Source: Deltaproteobacteria bacterium (GTDB lineage: Bacteria; Desulfobacterota; DAOWNY01). From it: 13,128 nt of DNA. The position numbers were made by a program, and so were the translations under genes. The notes beneath the pieces are model-generated. The model saw only the letters and a list, made by a program, of their open reading frames with translations. It was not told where the DNA came from and did no database searches. Position 1 is the first letter of the stretch; every line of letters starts with the position of its first letter. The DNA is taken from assembly GCA_030642325.1 (NCBI GenBank), contig DAOWNY010000023.1, positions 1 through 13,128 on the forward strand. Direction: 5' to 3'. Of the stretch, positions 6,339 to 13,128 are shown in pieces.

Positions 6339-7913
6339 ATGCATAATAAAACAAAAAATTACTCGATAAAGGAAGAAATAAAAGAGCTCACCTTATTATT
6401 TGAAATCAGTCTGATACTCGACCGTAGTATGGACTTGCGTGAGGTGATTGGGCCGGTTATTGAAACGGTTGGTAAAAACATGCATATAATGCAGGGCACC
6501 TTGACCCTCTACAACCGGGAAACCGGGGAAATTTTTATTGAGGCCGCCTATGGTTTATCAAAATCTCAACAAAAGCGGGGAAGATACAAGCTTGGGGAAG
6601 GCATTACCGGAAAGGTGGTTAAAACCGGCCAACCGGTCGTCATTCCGCGAATATCCGAAGAACCGCTCTTTTTAAATCGGACCGGAGCGCGAAACAAACT
6701 TCGAAAGAAAGATATCTCGTTTATTTGTGTACCAATAAAGATAGAAAATGAGGTTATTGGTTCCCTCAGTATCGATCTGTTGTTTGCCGAAAATATTTCA
6801 TTCAATGAAGATGTGCGCCTCCTTTCCATTATCTCCTCTATGATTGCACAGGCCGTTAAATTGCGGCAAACAGCCATGGAAAAGCAGGAACGCCTCATTG
6901 AAGAAAATATCAGATTTAAAAATGAACTCAAGAATAAATTTTTCCCCACTAACATTATTGGTAAATCACATGCCATGAATGCGGTCTACGATCTCATCCG
7001 GCAGGTTTCAAAAAGTAATGCCTCGGTTTTGATTCTCGGTGAAAGCGGCACCGGAAAGGAATTGGTGGCAAGCGCCATTCATTACAACAGCCTGCGGGCC
7101 AAAAAAAAATTTATTAAGGTCAATTGCGCGGCACTTCCGGAAGGTACCCTCGAAAGCGAACTGTTTGGTCACGAACAAGGGGCCTTTACCGGTGCCTCCA
7201 AACAACGTAAAGGGCGTTTTGAACTGGCGGCCGGCGGCACCATATTCCTCGATGAAATAGGCGATATCCCCCCTTCAGCTCAAATAAAACTGCTCCGGGT
7301 GCTCCAGGAAAAGGAGTTTGAGCGGGTGGGGGGAACCGATACCATTAAGGTTGATGTTCGTGTTATCACGGCAACCAATCGCAACCTGGATAAACTGGTT
7401 GCGGACGGTAAGTTCAGGGATGATTTTTACTATCGCCTCAACGTCTTTCCCATCCATCTCCCCCCCTTAAGGGAAAGACAGACCGATATCCTTTTACTTG
7501 CTAACTATTTTGGGGAAAAATACAGCAAACTAAATAACAAAAAATTGCGGAGAATTTCTACCCCCGCCATTGATATGCTCATGAGTTATCACTGGCCGGG
7601 TAATGTTCGCGAACTTGAGAACTGTATTGAACGGGCAGTCCTGGTCAGTAACGATGGTGTCATCCATGGCCATAACCTCCCCCCTACCCTCCAAACTGCT
7701 GAGGCAAGCGGGACAATCCACACCGGCACTCTTCAGGAATCCCTTGATAATCTTGAGCACGAATTAATTATGGATGCACTTAAAACATCCTGCGGTAATA
7801 AGGCGAAGGCGGCTCGATCCCTTGGTATTACTGAACGAATCATGGGGATCCGGGTTAAAAAACACGGCATTAATTATCGTCGATTTCATACCTGCAGGTA
7901 TGAAATCGATTAG
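6339..7913 (+). CDS. nifA: NifA-type sigma-54-dependent transcriptional activator (first copy)
   Basis: A 524-residue bacterial enhancer-binding protein that hydrolyses ATP to open sigma-54 promoters. The N-terminal GAF domain (about 15-180) has the NifA hallmarks GEGITGKVV, IPRISEEPLFLNRTGAR and DISFICVPI. The AAA+ domain (about 205-430) has Walker A GESGTGKE (234-241), the sigma-54-contacting GAFTGA (281-286), Walker B FLDE (303-306) and the arginine region PPLRER (375-380). The linker LPPTLQTAEASGT and a Fis-type helix-turn-helix (about 485-514) follow. The cysteine cluster (C-x4-C at its end) of oxygen-sensing rhizobial NifA is absent. ATG at 6339 has only a weak AGG upstream. It lies before a sigma-54 promoter it could control. 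NifA family membership is strong; a role in nitrogen fixation itself is not shown, as no nif structural genes are in view. Confidence 0.85.
   Translation: MHNKTKNYSIKEEIKELTLLFEISLILDRSMDLREVIGPVIETVGKNMHIMQGTLTLYNRETGEIFIEAAYGLSKSQQKRGRYKLGEGITGKVVKTGQPVVIPRISEEPLFLNRTGARNKLRKKDISFICVPIKIENEVIGSLSIDLLFAENISFNEDVRLLSIISSMIAQAVKLRQTAMEKQERLIEENIRFKNELKNKFFPTNIIGKSHAMNAVYDLIRQVSKSNASVLILGESGTGKELVASAIHYNSLRAKKKFIKVNCAALPEGTLESELFGHEQGAFTGASKQRKGRFELAAGGTIFLDEIGDIPPSAQIKLLRVLQEKEFERVGGTDTIKVDVRVITATNRNLDKLVADGKFRDDFYYRLNVFPIHLPPLRERQTDILLLANYFGEKYSKLNNKKLRRISTPAIDMLMSYHWPGNVRELENCIERAVLVSNDGVIHGHNLPPTLQTAEASGTIHTGTLQESLDNLEHELIMDALKTSCGNKAKAARSLGITERIMGIRVKKHGINYRRFHTCRYEID
7881..7908. promoter_or_regulatory. 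28-bp perfect palindrome at the 3' end of the first nifA, candidate enhancer
   Basis: The left half CGATTTCATACCTG (7881-7894) is followed directly by its exact reverse complement to 7908. It encodes the last residues of the activator (after the HTH, up to the codon before ATC GAT TAG) and lies about 160 bp upstream of the predicted sigma-54 transcription start, the normal range for an activator site. A smaller dyad TACTA-TTTCG-TAGTA follows at 7919-7933. A role in terminating the first nifA transcript is the main alternative, but no T-run follows. Confidence 0.45.
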
Positions 7914-7988
7914 AATCATACTATTTCGTAGTAATATATTCCTTCCTTTTTTTCCCACCGGTTTTCCAAAATATTATTTATTCTATAT

Positions 7989-8001
7989 TATCAAATACTT
8001 A
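7989..8001 (+). promoter_or_regulatory. IHF-binding consensus
   Basis: TATCAA-ATAC-TTA matches the IHF consensus WATCAANNNNTTR at every defined position, in a very AT-rich stretch, about 28 bp upstream of the -24 element. IHF bending between enhancer and promoter is the classic arrangement at NifA-controlled promoters. Confidence 0.5.
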
Positions 8002-8028
8002 CAACATTCTACATATTTAATAATTTTT

Positions 8029-8048
8029 TTGGCACGTGAATTGCTTTT
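8029..8048 (+). promoter_or_regulatory. Sigma-54 (-24/-12) promoter
   Basis: The sequence TTGGCACG-TGAA-TTGCTTTT matches TGGCACGN4TTGCW exactly, with the GG and GC elements 10 bases apart. Transcription should start near 8055, giving a leader of about 50 nt to the porin ATG at 8105. It drives the porin-amt-PII genes and possibly everything to 13072. Confidence 0.85.
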
Positions 8049-8104
8049 ACCTGTTTATGTCAGCTGACTTAACCAATCATAAACAAGAAAGGAGTTATTT
8101 AAAA

Positions 8105-8929
8105 ATGATGAAAAAAAGAAGATGGAGAGGGAGCGGATTATTTCTTATGGTCCTCCCGTTAATGGTTTTATTTGTTTTTACTTCCAAGCCAAAAGCAGAG
8201 ATTTTGGATAAAATACACCCGGATCTTACCGCCTCGGTCACCTTGGATATCAACAGTAAATACGTCTGGAGAGGAATTACCTGGGTAGATGACATGGTGT
8301 TGCAGCCTGATTTTTCTTTAAGTTTCAAGGGGGCAAGCTTTGGTGCCTGGAGTAACGTGGTCTTTACCGACAACATGGACGAAGGGGGGGTCGGAACCTC
8401 ACCCGCCTCCAGCGAGGTTGACTACTATTTTGATTACAGCGGTGAATACGAGACATTGAATTATTCGTTGGGATGGATATATTATCAGTTTCCCCACACG
8501 GACGTAAAACATACCCAGGAGGTATATTGCACCTTGGGTCTGGGAGTTCTTCTCAATCCGTCAGTTACTTTATACGCCGATGTGGATGATAACTCAGGCG
8601 GGCTTTATTGGAACTTCGCCTTGAGTCATGATTTCGAACTGGAAGGAATTACACTTACCCCTTCCTTTGGATTGGGAGTTTGCAACAGCACGTTTAGTAG
8701 CTACTATACCGAAATCGAAAAGGATTCTTCTCACCTGATGGATATGAACATCGGCCTCAATATGTCGGTACCACTGGGAGGGGCCTTTGAGAAACTGGGG
8801 GGAGTAATGAACCTTCACGCTAACTATTCCTGTTTCCCGGATGGATCCGCACGGGACCAGATGAAAGATCAGGATCTGAACAGCGGTGATGTCTTTTATG
8901 CGGGACTAGGATTTTCCTTTGATTTTTAA
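8105..8929 (+). CDS. TorF-family putative outer-membrane porin
   Basis: A 274-residue protein. The start is the ATG at 8105, ten bases after AAAGGAG (8088-8094); the longer frame from GTG at 8036 begins inside the sigma-54 promoter and cannot be right. A basic n-region (MMKKRRWRG) and hydrophobic core (LFLMVLPLMVLFVF) with a likely cut after A31 make a Sec signal. The mature protein is rich in alternating aromatic and polar segments (SKYVWRGITW, YFDYSGEYE, GWIYYQFPH) and ends in Phe, as outer-membrane beta-barrels do. SKYVWRGIT near the mature N terminus is typical of the TorF (Gcw_chp) family. Members are often next to amt and PII genes, so import of ammonium or small nitrogen compounds is inferred. 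Its stop codon overlaps the amt ribosome site. Confidence 0.75.
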   Translation: MMKKRRWRGSGLFLMVLPLMVLFVFTSKPKAEILDKIHPDLTASVTLDINSKYVWRGITWVDDMVLQPDFSLSFKGASFGAWSNVVFTDNMDEGGVGTSPASSEVDYYFDYSGEYETLNYSLGWIYYQFPHTDVKHTQEVYCTLGLGVLLNPSVTLYADVDDNSGGLYWNFALSHDFELEGITLTPSFGLGVCNSTFSSYYTEIEKDSSHLMDMNIGLNMSVPLGGAFEKLGGVMNLHANYSCFPDGSARDQMKDQDLNSGDVFYAGLGFSFDF

Positions 8930-8933
8930 GGAG
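8928..8933 (+). promoter_or_regulatory. Amt ribosome site overlapping the porin stop codon
   Basis: AAGGAG begins with the last two bases of the porin TAA (8927-8929) and lies seven bases from the amt ATG at 8941. Ribosomes finishing the porin would uncover or reuse this site, suggesting translational coupling. Confidence 0.6.
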
Positions 8934-8940
8934 TTGTATC

Positions 8941-10320
8941 ATGTTAAAATATATTGTAATTTCAGTTTCATTAATCCTTTTAACGTTGGGTTACTCCTCT
9001 TTGTTGCTTCTTGCCGGAGATGTTCCCACCATTGAAAGCAACGCAAAGGCAATTGCGGACGGAGGGGTAAATCTGGATACGGTCTGGGTTCTTATTGCCG
9101 CAGTACTGGTCATGTTCATGCAGCCCGGGTTTGCCCTGCTTGAGGCTGGTTTTACCCGGGCCAAAAACTCTTGTAATATCTTAATGAAAAATCTGATGGA
9201 TTTTTCTCTGGGGAGCATCATCTACTGGATTATGGGATTCGGTGTTATGTTCGGGGCAGGAAATCTCTTTTTCGGCACTTCCGGTTTTTTTCTCAATGAC
9301 ACCGGATCTACATTTGATTCTTTATCCTGGAGTACCGTACCCCTGGAGTGCAAATACCTTTTCCAACTGGTATTCTGCGCCACTGCGGCCACCATTGTTT
9401 CCGGAGCCATGGCGGAAAGAACCAAATTTATTTCTTATCTAATCTATAGTGTGATAATTTCCGCCATCATCTACCCGGTATCCGGTCACTGGATCTGGGG
9501 GGGTGGCTGGCTGGCCGAGATTGGAATGTGGGATTTTGCAGGCTCAACTGTAGTGCACTCGGTAGGGGGGTGGCTTGCCTTAACAGGGGCAATAATTCTG
9601 GGCCCCCGGCTTGGCAAATATGCGCCGGACGGCACCCCAAAACCCATCCCCGGCCATAGCATGCCTCTAGCCGCTTTAGGGGTATTTATTCTCTGGTTTG
9701 GCTGGTTTGGTTTCAACCCCGGAAGTACCATGGGGGCAATTACCGATATTGCTCACATTGCGGTTACCACTAACATAGCCGCTGCGGCTGCCGCAATCAG
9801 CGCCATGATCACCGCCTGGATACTATTTAAAAAGCCTGATGCCAGCATGTCCTTCAATGGAGTAGTTGCCGGTCTGGTGGCCATCACCTGCCCCTGTGCC
9901 TTTGTTTCCATCGGCAGCGCCTTATTGATCGGTCTTGTTGCCGGTATCCTGGTAGTATTGTCGGTAGTATTTATTGACCGGGTATTACATATTGATGATC
10001 CGGTAGGGGCCATATCCGCCCACGGAGTCTGCGGTGCCTGGGGGACATTCTCTTTAGGACTCTTTGCCCAGGACATATTTTCACCGGGAACCACAGGTGA
10101 CGGTCTCTTCTTTGGCGGCGGATTAAAACTTTTGGGGGCCCAGGCACTGGGAATCATTTCAGTGTTTGCCTGGTGTATGATTACCGGATTCATCCTCTTT
10201 TTTGTCATAAAAAAGCTGGTGGGACTTCGGGTGACCAAACAAGAAGAGCTCCGGGGTCTGGATATCGATGAACACGGAATGGAAGCTTATGCCGATTTCC
10301 AGATATTCACCACACAGTAA
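8941..10320 (+). CDS. amt: Ammonium transporter of the Amt/MEP/Rh family
   Basis: A 459-residue inner-membrane channel for ammonium uptake. The first helix (about 4-25) is followed by TVWVLIAAVLVMFMQPGFALLEAGFTRAKN, the family's first conserved core. The twin pore histidines are H206 (STVVHSVGGW) and H361 (GAISAHGVCGAWGT). The Phe gates are in QLVFCATAATIVSGA (F141/F145 region) and WFGWFGFNPGS. About eleven to twelve hydrophobic segments can be traced, and the cytoplasmic tail ends near DIDEHGMEAYADFQIF, a typical Amt C terminus that PII contacts. Every key residue is present, so it should be functional. It lies 15 bases before the PII gene, an arrangement known across bacteria as amt-glnK, in the sigma-54 operon. 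Confidence 0.96.
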   Translation: MLKYIVISVSLILLTLGYSSLLLLAGDVPTIESNAKAIADGGVNLDTVWVLIAAVLVMFMQPGFALLEAGFTRAKNSCNILMKNLMDFSLGSIIYWIMGFGVMFGAGNLFFGTSGFFLNDTGSTFDSLSWSTVPLECKYLFQLVFCATAATIVSGAMAERTKFISYLIYSVIISAIIYPVSGHWIWGGGWLAEIGMWDFAGSTVVHSVGGWLALTGAIILGPRLGKYAPDGTPKPIPGHSMPLAALGVFILWFGWFGFNPGSTMGAITDIAHIAVTTNIAAAAAAISAMITAWILFKKPDASMSFNGVVAGLVAITCPCAFVSIGSALLIGLVAGILVVLSVVFIDRVLHIDDPVGAISAHGVCGAWGTFSLGLFAQDIFSPGTTGDGLFFGGGLKLLGAQALGIISVFAWCMITGFILFFVIKKLVGLRVTKQEELRGLDIDEHGMEAYADFQIFTTQ

Positions 10321-10335
10321 AAGGGGAATTATATC

Positions 10336-10677
10336 ATGAAACTTATCATCGCCTATATAAAACCGGAAAAATTGAACGATGTAAAACAGGAACTCTTTAA
10401 GGCGGAAATCTTCAAGATGTCGGTAACCAATGCCCTGGGCTGCGGACAGCAGAAGGGCTACCGGGAATCCTACCGCGGTGCGGTAAGCGAGGTAAACCTG
10501 CTTAAAAAGGTTCGTCTCGAAATCGCAGTCAACGCGGAGTTCGTCGATTCTACCGTTGATGCAATCATCAGGGGTGCCCACACCGGAAGCATCGGGGACG
10601 GCAAAATCTTTGTTCTTGATCTTGGTAATTGCATCCGTATCAGAACCAGGGAAAATGGAACCAGTGCGATCGGTTAG
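10336..10677 (+). CDS. glnK: PII nitrogen signal protein (GlnK/GlnB type) lacking Tyr51
   Basis: A 113-residue PII trimer subunit that senses ATP/ADP, 2-oxoglutarate and, through partners, glutamine. The T-loop spans about residues 37-55 (GQQKGYRESYRGAVSEVN). Q39, K40 and K58 are in place for ligand binding; HTGSIGDGKIF (82-92) with K90, and R101/R103 near the end, form the nucleotide site. Y46 is present, but position 51, the uridylylated Tyr of E. coli GlnB/GlnK, is Ser, and 49 is Ala rather than Ser, so control by GlnD is not expected at the usual residue. AAAGGGG precedes the ATG. Its place after amt indicates that it gates the channel; it may also act on the flanking NifA-type proteins. 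Confidence 0.95.
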   Translation: MKLIIAYIKPEKLNDVKQELFKAEIFKMSVTNALGCGQQKGYRESYRGAVSEVNLLKKVRLEIAVNAEFVDSTVDAIIRGAHTGSIGDGKIFVLDLGNCIRIRTRENGTSAIG

Positions 10678-10716
10678 GAGAATCGAGCGGACAATAAATT
10701 AATTTAATCAATGTCA

Positions 10717-10746
10717 GGCAGGAACCGGGCCATTTTGGTTCCTGCC
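10717..10746 (+). terminator. Hairpin between PII and amidotransferase genes
   Basis: Perfect 10-bp GC-rich arms GGCAGGAACC (10717-10726) and GGTTCCTGCC (10737-10746) enclose a 10-base loop in the 85-bp gap. No T-run follows, so it may slow RNA decay or partly end transcription rather than terminate fully. Confidence 0.45.
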
Positions 10747-10762
10747 GACCCTGGTAATAAAG

Positions 10763-11482
10763 ATGACAAAACGATTTTTGGTTTTTCAACACATGCCATG
10801 GGAAGTACCGGGGACGCACTTAATACATGCGGCTGAAAAATACGGAGTAAGGCTTGATGTGGTAGAAGTATGGCGTCAAACCATTCCGGACATCTCTCCA
10901 TTTGACGGACTGATCGTCTTGGGGGGAACACCCGATGTTGATCAGGAAAAAGAATACCCCTTCCTTAAGGTAGAAAAGAGAGTTATCCGAAAATCAATCG
11001 ATGAAGACAAACCTTATCTGGGATTTTGCCTGGGTCACCAACTTTTAGCTGATGTCCTGGGGGCTCGGGTGGGTCCCAATTTTTTAAAAAGTATCGGGTT
11101 TATCACTGGAAAAATTACTGAAAACGGTCGCCGGCATCCCTTATTCCGGGATACTCCCATCTCCTTTCCTATTTTCAAGTGGCATGCCCAGGCGGTCTTA
11201 TTGCCCCTGCCCAAACACCTGGAAATCCTGGTTACTTCCGGAAGCTGTCAGGTAGAAGCCCTTTCTTTAAAGGGAAAAAATCATATTGTCGGACTTCAAT
11301 TTGATAATCACACCGCTACGTTTAAAAACGTTAATAACTGGATGGAGTCTGATCAGGAGTGGTTATCCAAGCCACCGGCCATAAATACGGCATCGTTACT
11401 CAAAGATGCCAAAAAATACCAGAATCTCATCGGCAAACAGTTTGAAACAATGTTTAAAAATTTTGTTAAACTAATACCTTAA
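10763..11482 (+). CDS. Class I glutamine-amidotransferase-like protein (GMP-synthase N-domain type) without HPE motif
   Basis: A 239-residue cytoplasmic protein of the COG0518-like class I glutaminase family. VLGGTPDVDQEKEYPFL (52-68) is the oxyanion-side signature, GFCLGHQLL (87-95) carries the nucleophile C89, and FKWHAQ (138-143) matches the family's WHxD region. The catalytic pair normally in GLQFHPE reads GLQFDNHTA (177-185): the residue after QF is Asp, a His comes two later, and no Glu is in place. Glutamine hydrolysis is therefore doubtful, and binding glutamine as a signal is possible. No synthase domain is fused. It sits between PII and a second NifA-type gene. ATG 10763 has a weak ribosome site. 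The C-terminal 45 residues are outside the usual domain and unexplained. Confidence 0.75.
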   Translation: MTKRFLVFQHMPWEVPGTHLIHAAEKYGVRLDVVEVWRQTIPDISPFDGLIVLGGTPDVDQEKEYPFLKVEKRVIRKSIDEDKPYLGFCLGHQLLADVLGARVGPNFLKSIGFITGKITENGRRHPLFRDTPISFPIFKWHAQAVLLPLPKHLEILVTSGSCQVEALSLKGKNHIVGLQFDNHTATFKNVNNWMESDQEWLSKPPAINTASLLKDAKKYQNLIGKQFETMFKNFVKLIP

Positions 11483-11521
11483 ACAAACTAATCAATGTTA
11501 CCGTTACTAAAGAAGGATCTA

Positions 11522-13072
11522 ATGGAATCAGATGACCCCATAGCTCTGACCAGAAAAGTGCAGGAATTGACCGTACTTTACGAAATAAGCAAGCTTTTAG
11601 TGTCTACTTCCGATCCAAGGGAGGCCTTGGATCCCATCCTCAATACCCTCCATTCCAAAATGGGGATGGAACGAGGCACCATCACTCTTTTGAACCCGGC
11701 TACTGAAGAATTAAATATTGAAGCGTCCCAAGGGTTGACCTATTTAGAAAGGCAAAAGGGCCGCTATGAAGTAGGAGAAGGAATTACCGGAAAAGTTGTG
11801 GAAACGGGGAAACCGATTGTAGTGCCGCGGGTAAGAGATGAACGGTTATTCCTCAACCGGACCGGTGCTCGCCGGGACATGCAGAAAAAGGATATCTCTT
11901 TTATCTGCGTGCCCATCAAAAATGGGGTTTCTACCTGTGGAGCCTTGAGCGTTGACCGACTTTTTAGCGAAAAAACTTCCCTGGAAGAAGATATCCGGCT
12001 CTTAACCATTATTGCTTCCAATGTGGCCCAGGCGGTAAAAATCAGCCGCATGATGGAAGATGAAAAAAATATGCTTAAAAACGAAAATTTCAACTTAAGG
12101 AAACAACTTAAGGAAAGATACAGCTTTTATAAAATTGTTGGCCGAAGCAACAAGATGAAAGAAGTCTTCCAGATGATTGACCGGGTTTCCACAAGCGATG
12201 CCACCGTGCTTATCAGGGGAGAAAGCGGCACCGGTAAAGAACTTATAGCAAATGCCATTCATTATAACAGCATGAGGACAGAAAAAGCTTTTATCAAAGT
12301 GAACTGCGCTGCCTTGCCGGAAATGCTCATTGAAAGCGAACTCTTTGGGCACGAAAAGGGAGCCTTTACCGGGGCGATAGCAAGGCGGTTAGGTAAATTC
12401 GAACGCGCCCACGGAGGAACACTGTTTTTAGACGAAATCGGCACCCTTAATCTATCGGCTCAGGCCAAACTCTTGAGAGTGCTGCAGGAAAAAGAATTTG
12501 AGATGGTGGGCGGGTCTCATGTCATTAAGACGGATGTGCGGATTATCGCCGCCACCAACAAGCCCCTGGAAAAAACCATAATAGAGGGAAACTTTCGGGA
12601 AGATCTCTATTATCGACTTAACATATTTCCGATATATCTTCCTCCTTTAAGGGAAAGAAAAACCGATATCCTTTTCCTGTCGGATTTTTTTCTGGAAAAG
12701 TACAATAAGCGATATAAAAAAAATATAAAACGAATTTCCACGCCGGCCATTGACATGCTCATGCGCTATCATTGGCCCGGCAATGTCCGGGAACTGGAAA
12801 ACTGTTTTGAAAGGGCGGTTCTCCTTTGCACTGATCACTTTATTCACAGCTATCACTTGCCACCCACCCTGCAAACCGCTGAGGCATCCAACACTGCACC
12901 CACCGGGTCTCTCCGGGCAGCGATTGCCACCTTTGAAAGGGACATGATCATTGACGCCCTAAAAACTAGTCGAGGCAATATGGCATCTGCGGCAAGACTT
13001 CTCAATACCTCAGATAGAATTTTAGGGCTCCGGATTAAAAAATATCAAATCAGTCCCGGGCAGTACCGGTAA
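11522..13072 (+). CDS. nifA: NifA-type sigma-54-dependent transcriptional activator (second copy)
   Basis: A 516-residue paralogue of the activator at 6339, with the same order: GAF (about 15-180, GEGITGKVV, FLNRTGAR, DISFICVPI), AAA+ (Walker A 233-240, GAFTGA 280-285, FLDEIG 302-307, PPLRER 374-379), linker LPPTLQTAEAS, and Fis-type HTH (about 484-513). ATG at 11522 is preferred over the ATG at 11495 because GAAGGA (11512-11517) precedes it. The recognition helix region reads LLNTSDRILGLRIKKYQI against SLGITERIMGIRVKKHGI in the first copy, so DNA preference may differ. The linker has no cysteine cluster. It follows the amidotransferase gene by 39 bp and may belong to the sigma-54 transcript, which would make a positive feedback loop. 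Its exact target, nif or otherwise, is not visible. Confidence 0.8.
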   Translation: MESDDPIALTRKVQELTVLYEISKLLVSTSDPREALDPILNTLHSKMGMERGTITLLNPATEELNIEASQGLTYLERQKGRYEVGEGITGKVVETGKPIVVPRVRDERLFLNRTGARRDMQKKDISFICVPIKNGVSTCGALSVDRLFSEKTSLEEDIRLLTIIASNVAQAVKISRMMEDEKNMLKNENFNLRKQLKERYSFYKIVGRSNKMKEVFQMIDRVSTSDATVLIRGESGTGKELIANAIHYNSMRTEKAFIKVNCAALPEMLIESELFGHEKGAFTGAIARRLGKFERAHGGTLFLDEIGTLNLSAQAKLLRVLQEKEFEMVGGSHVIKTDVRIIAATNKPLEKTIIEGNFREDLYYRLNIFPIYLPPLRERKTDILFLSDFFLEKYNKRYKKNIKRISTPAIDMLMRYHWPGNVRELENCFERAVLLCTDHFIHSYHLPPTLQTAEASNTAPTGSLRAAIATFERDMIIDALKTSRGNMASAARLLNTSDRILGLRIKKYQISPGQYR

Positions 13073-13128
13073 TCGTTACCCAAGCATTTATCACCCACCC
13101 CATAAAAAAATCTTTTGAACGGTTTAAA
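13073..13128. other. Trailing intergenic stub
   Basis: After the last stop codon there is a small stem GGTAA-TCG-TTACC (13068-13080, overlapping the stop) and an A-run, but no further gene in the remaining bases. Confidence 0.4.

Noticed and set aside
7600..7913. Oxygen-sensing cysteine motif of rhizobial NifA
   Set aside because: Cysteines occur at residues 429, 485 and 519 of the first copy but without the C-x4-C spacing in the linker; the second copy also lacks it.
6339..7913. NtrC identity for the activators
   Set aside because: The N-terminal domain is GAF with NifA signatures, not a receiver domain; no phospho-acceptor Asp block is present.
8036..8104. N-terminal extension of the porin from GTG at 8036
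   Set aside because: It begins inside the sigma-54 promoter, upstream of the expected transcription start, and would place residues ahead of a normal signal peptide.
10737..10756. Second sigma-54 promoter before the amidotransferase-like gene
   Set aside because: TTGGTTCCTGCC looks like a -24 element, but no GC lies at the required 10-base distance; the segment is the hairpin arm.
11495..11521. ATG at 11495 as the start of the second nifA
   Set aside because: No ribosome site precedes it, while GAAGGA precedes the ATG at 11522, and the extra nine residues match nothing in the first copy.

Overview
The window looks like a chromosomal piece of an anaerobic, probably diazotrophic Gram-negative bacterium. 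The best guess is a sulfate-reducer-like member of the Desulfobacterota. This rests on an outer-membrane porin, NifA-type sigma-54 activators, a consensus sigma-54 promoter, period-7 (heptamer) intergenic repeats and moderate base composition. It is an inference from style and gene content; no rRNA or other marker gene is present.

Left part (1-3527): a gene-free leader with a good sigma-70 promoter precedes a sugar/phosphocholine-type nucleotidyltransferase (630-1373, +). Facing it are two minus-strand genes: a MobA-like nucleotidyltransferase (1461-2273) and a 390-residue GNAT-fold protein (2355-3527) that resembles the family containing bacterial ceramide synthase. Together they suggest lipid head-group or sphingolipid metabolism.

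Middle (3528-6338): an AT-rich intergenic region of about 670 bp carries several tracts of 7-bp-periodic repeats. It is followed by a receiver-GGDEF diguanylate cyclase whose only Shine-Dalgarno-matched start is a non-canonical ATT (4199-5167, +). A secreted cyclophilin-type peptidyl-prolyl isomerase lies on the minus strand (5365-6015). Its stop codon sits in the loop of a hairpin that may terminate both converging transcripts.

Right part (6339-13072, all +): a nitrogen-control module. A NifA-type activator with its own sigma-70 promoter comes first. A textbook sigma-54 promoter with an upstream IHF consensus then precedes a TorF-like porin, an AmtB ammonium channel, a PII signal protein, a class I glutamine-amidotransferase-like protein and a second NifA-type activator. 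The likely logic is that the GAF-AAA+ activators drive the sigma-54 promoter, the porin and Amt bring in ammonium or other nitrogen compounds, and PII gates Amt and possibly the NifA proteins.

Features that depart from the usual pattern are: PII has Ser instead of Tyr at the uridylylation position 51; the amidotransferase keeps its Cys nucleophile but has no HPE motif; and a 28-bp perfect palindrome at the 3' end of the first nifA lies at enhancer distance from the sigma-54 promoter. No nitrogenase structural genes, tRNA, rRNA, CRISPR or intact mobile element were seen.
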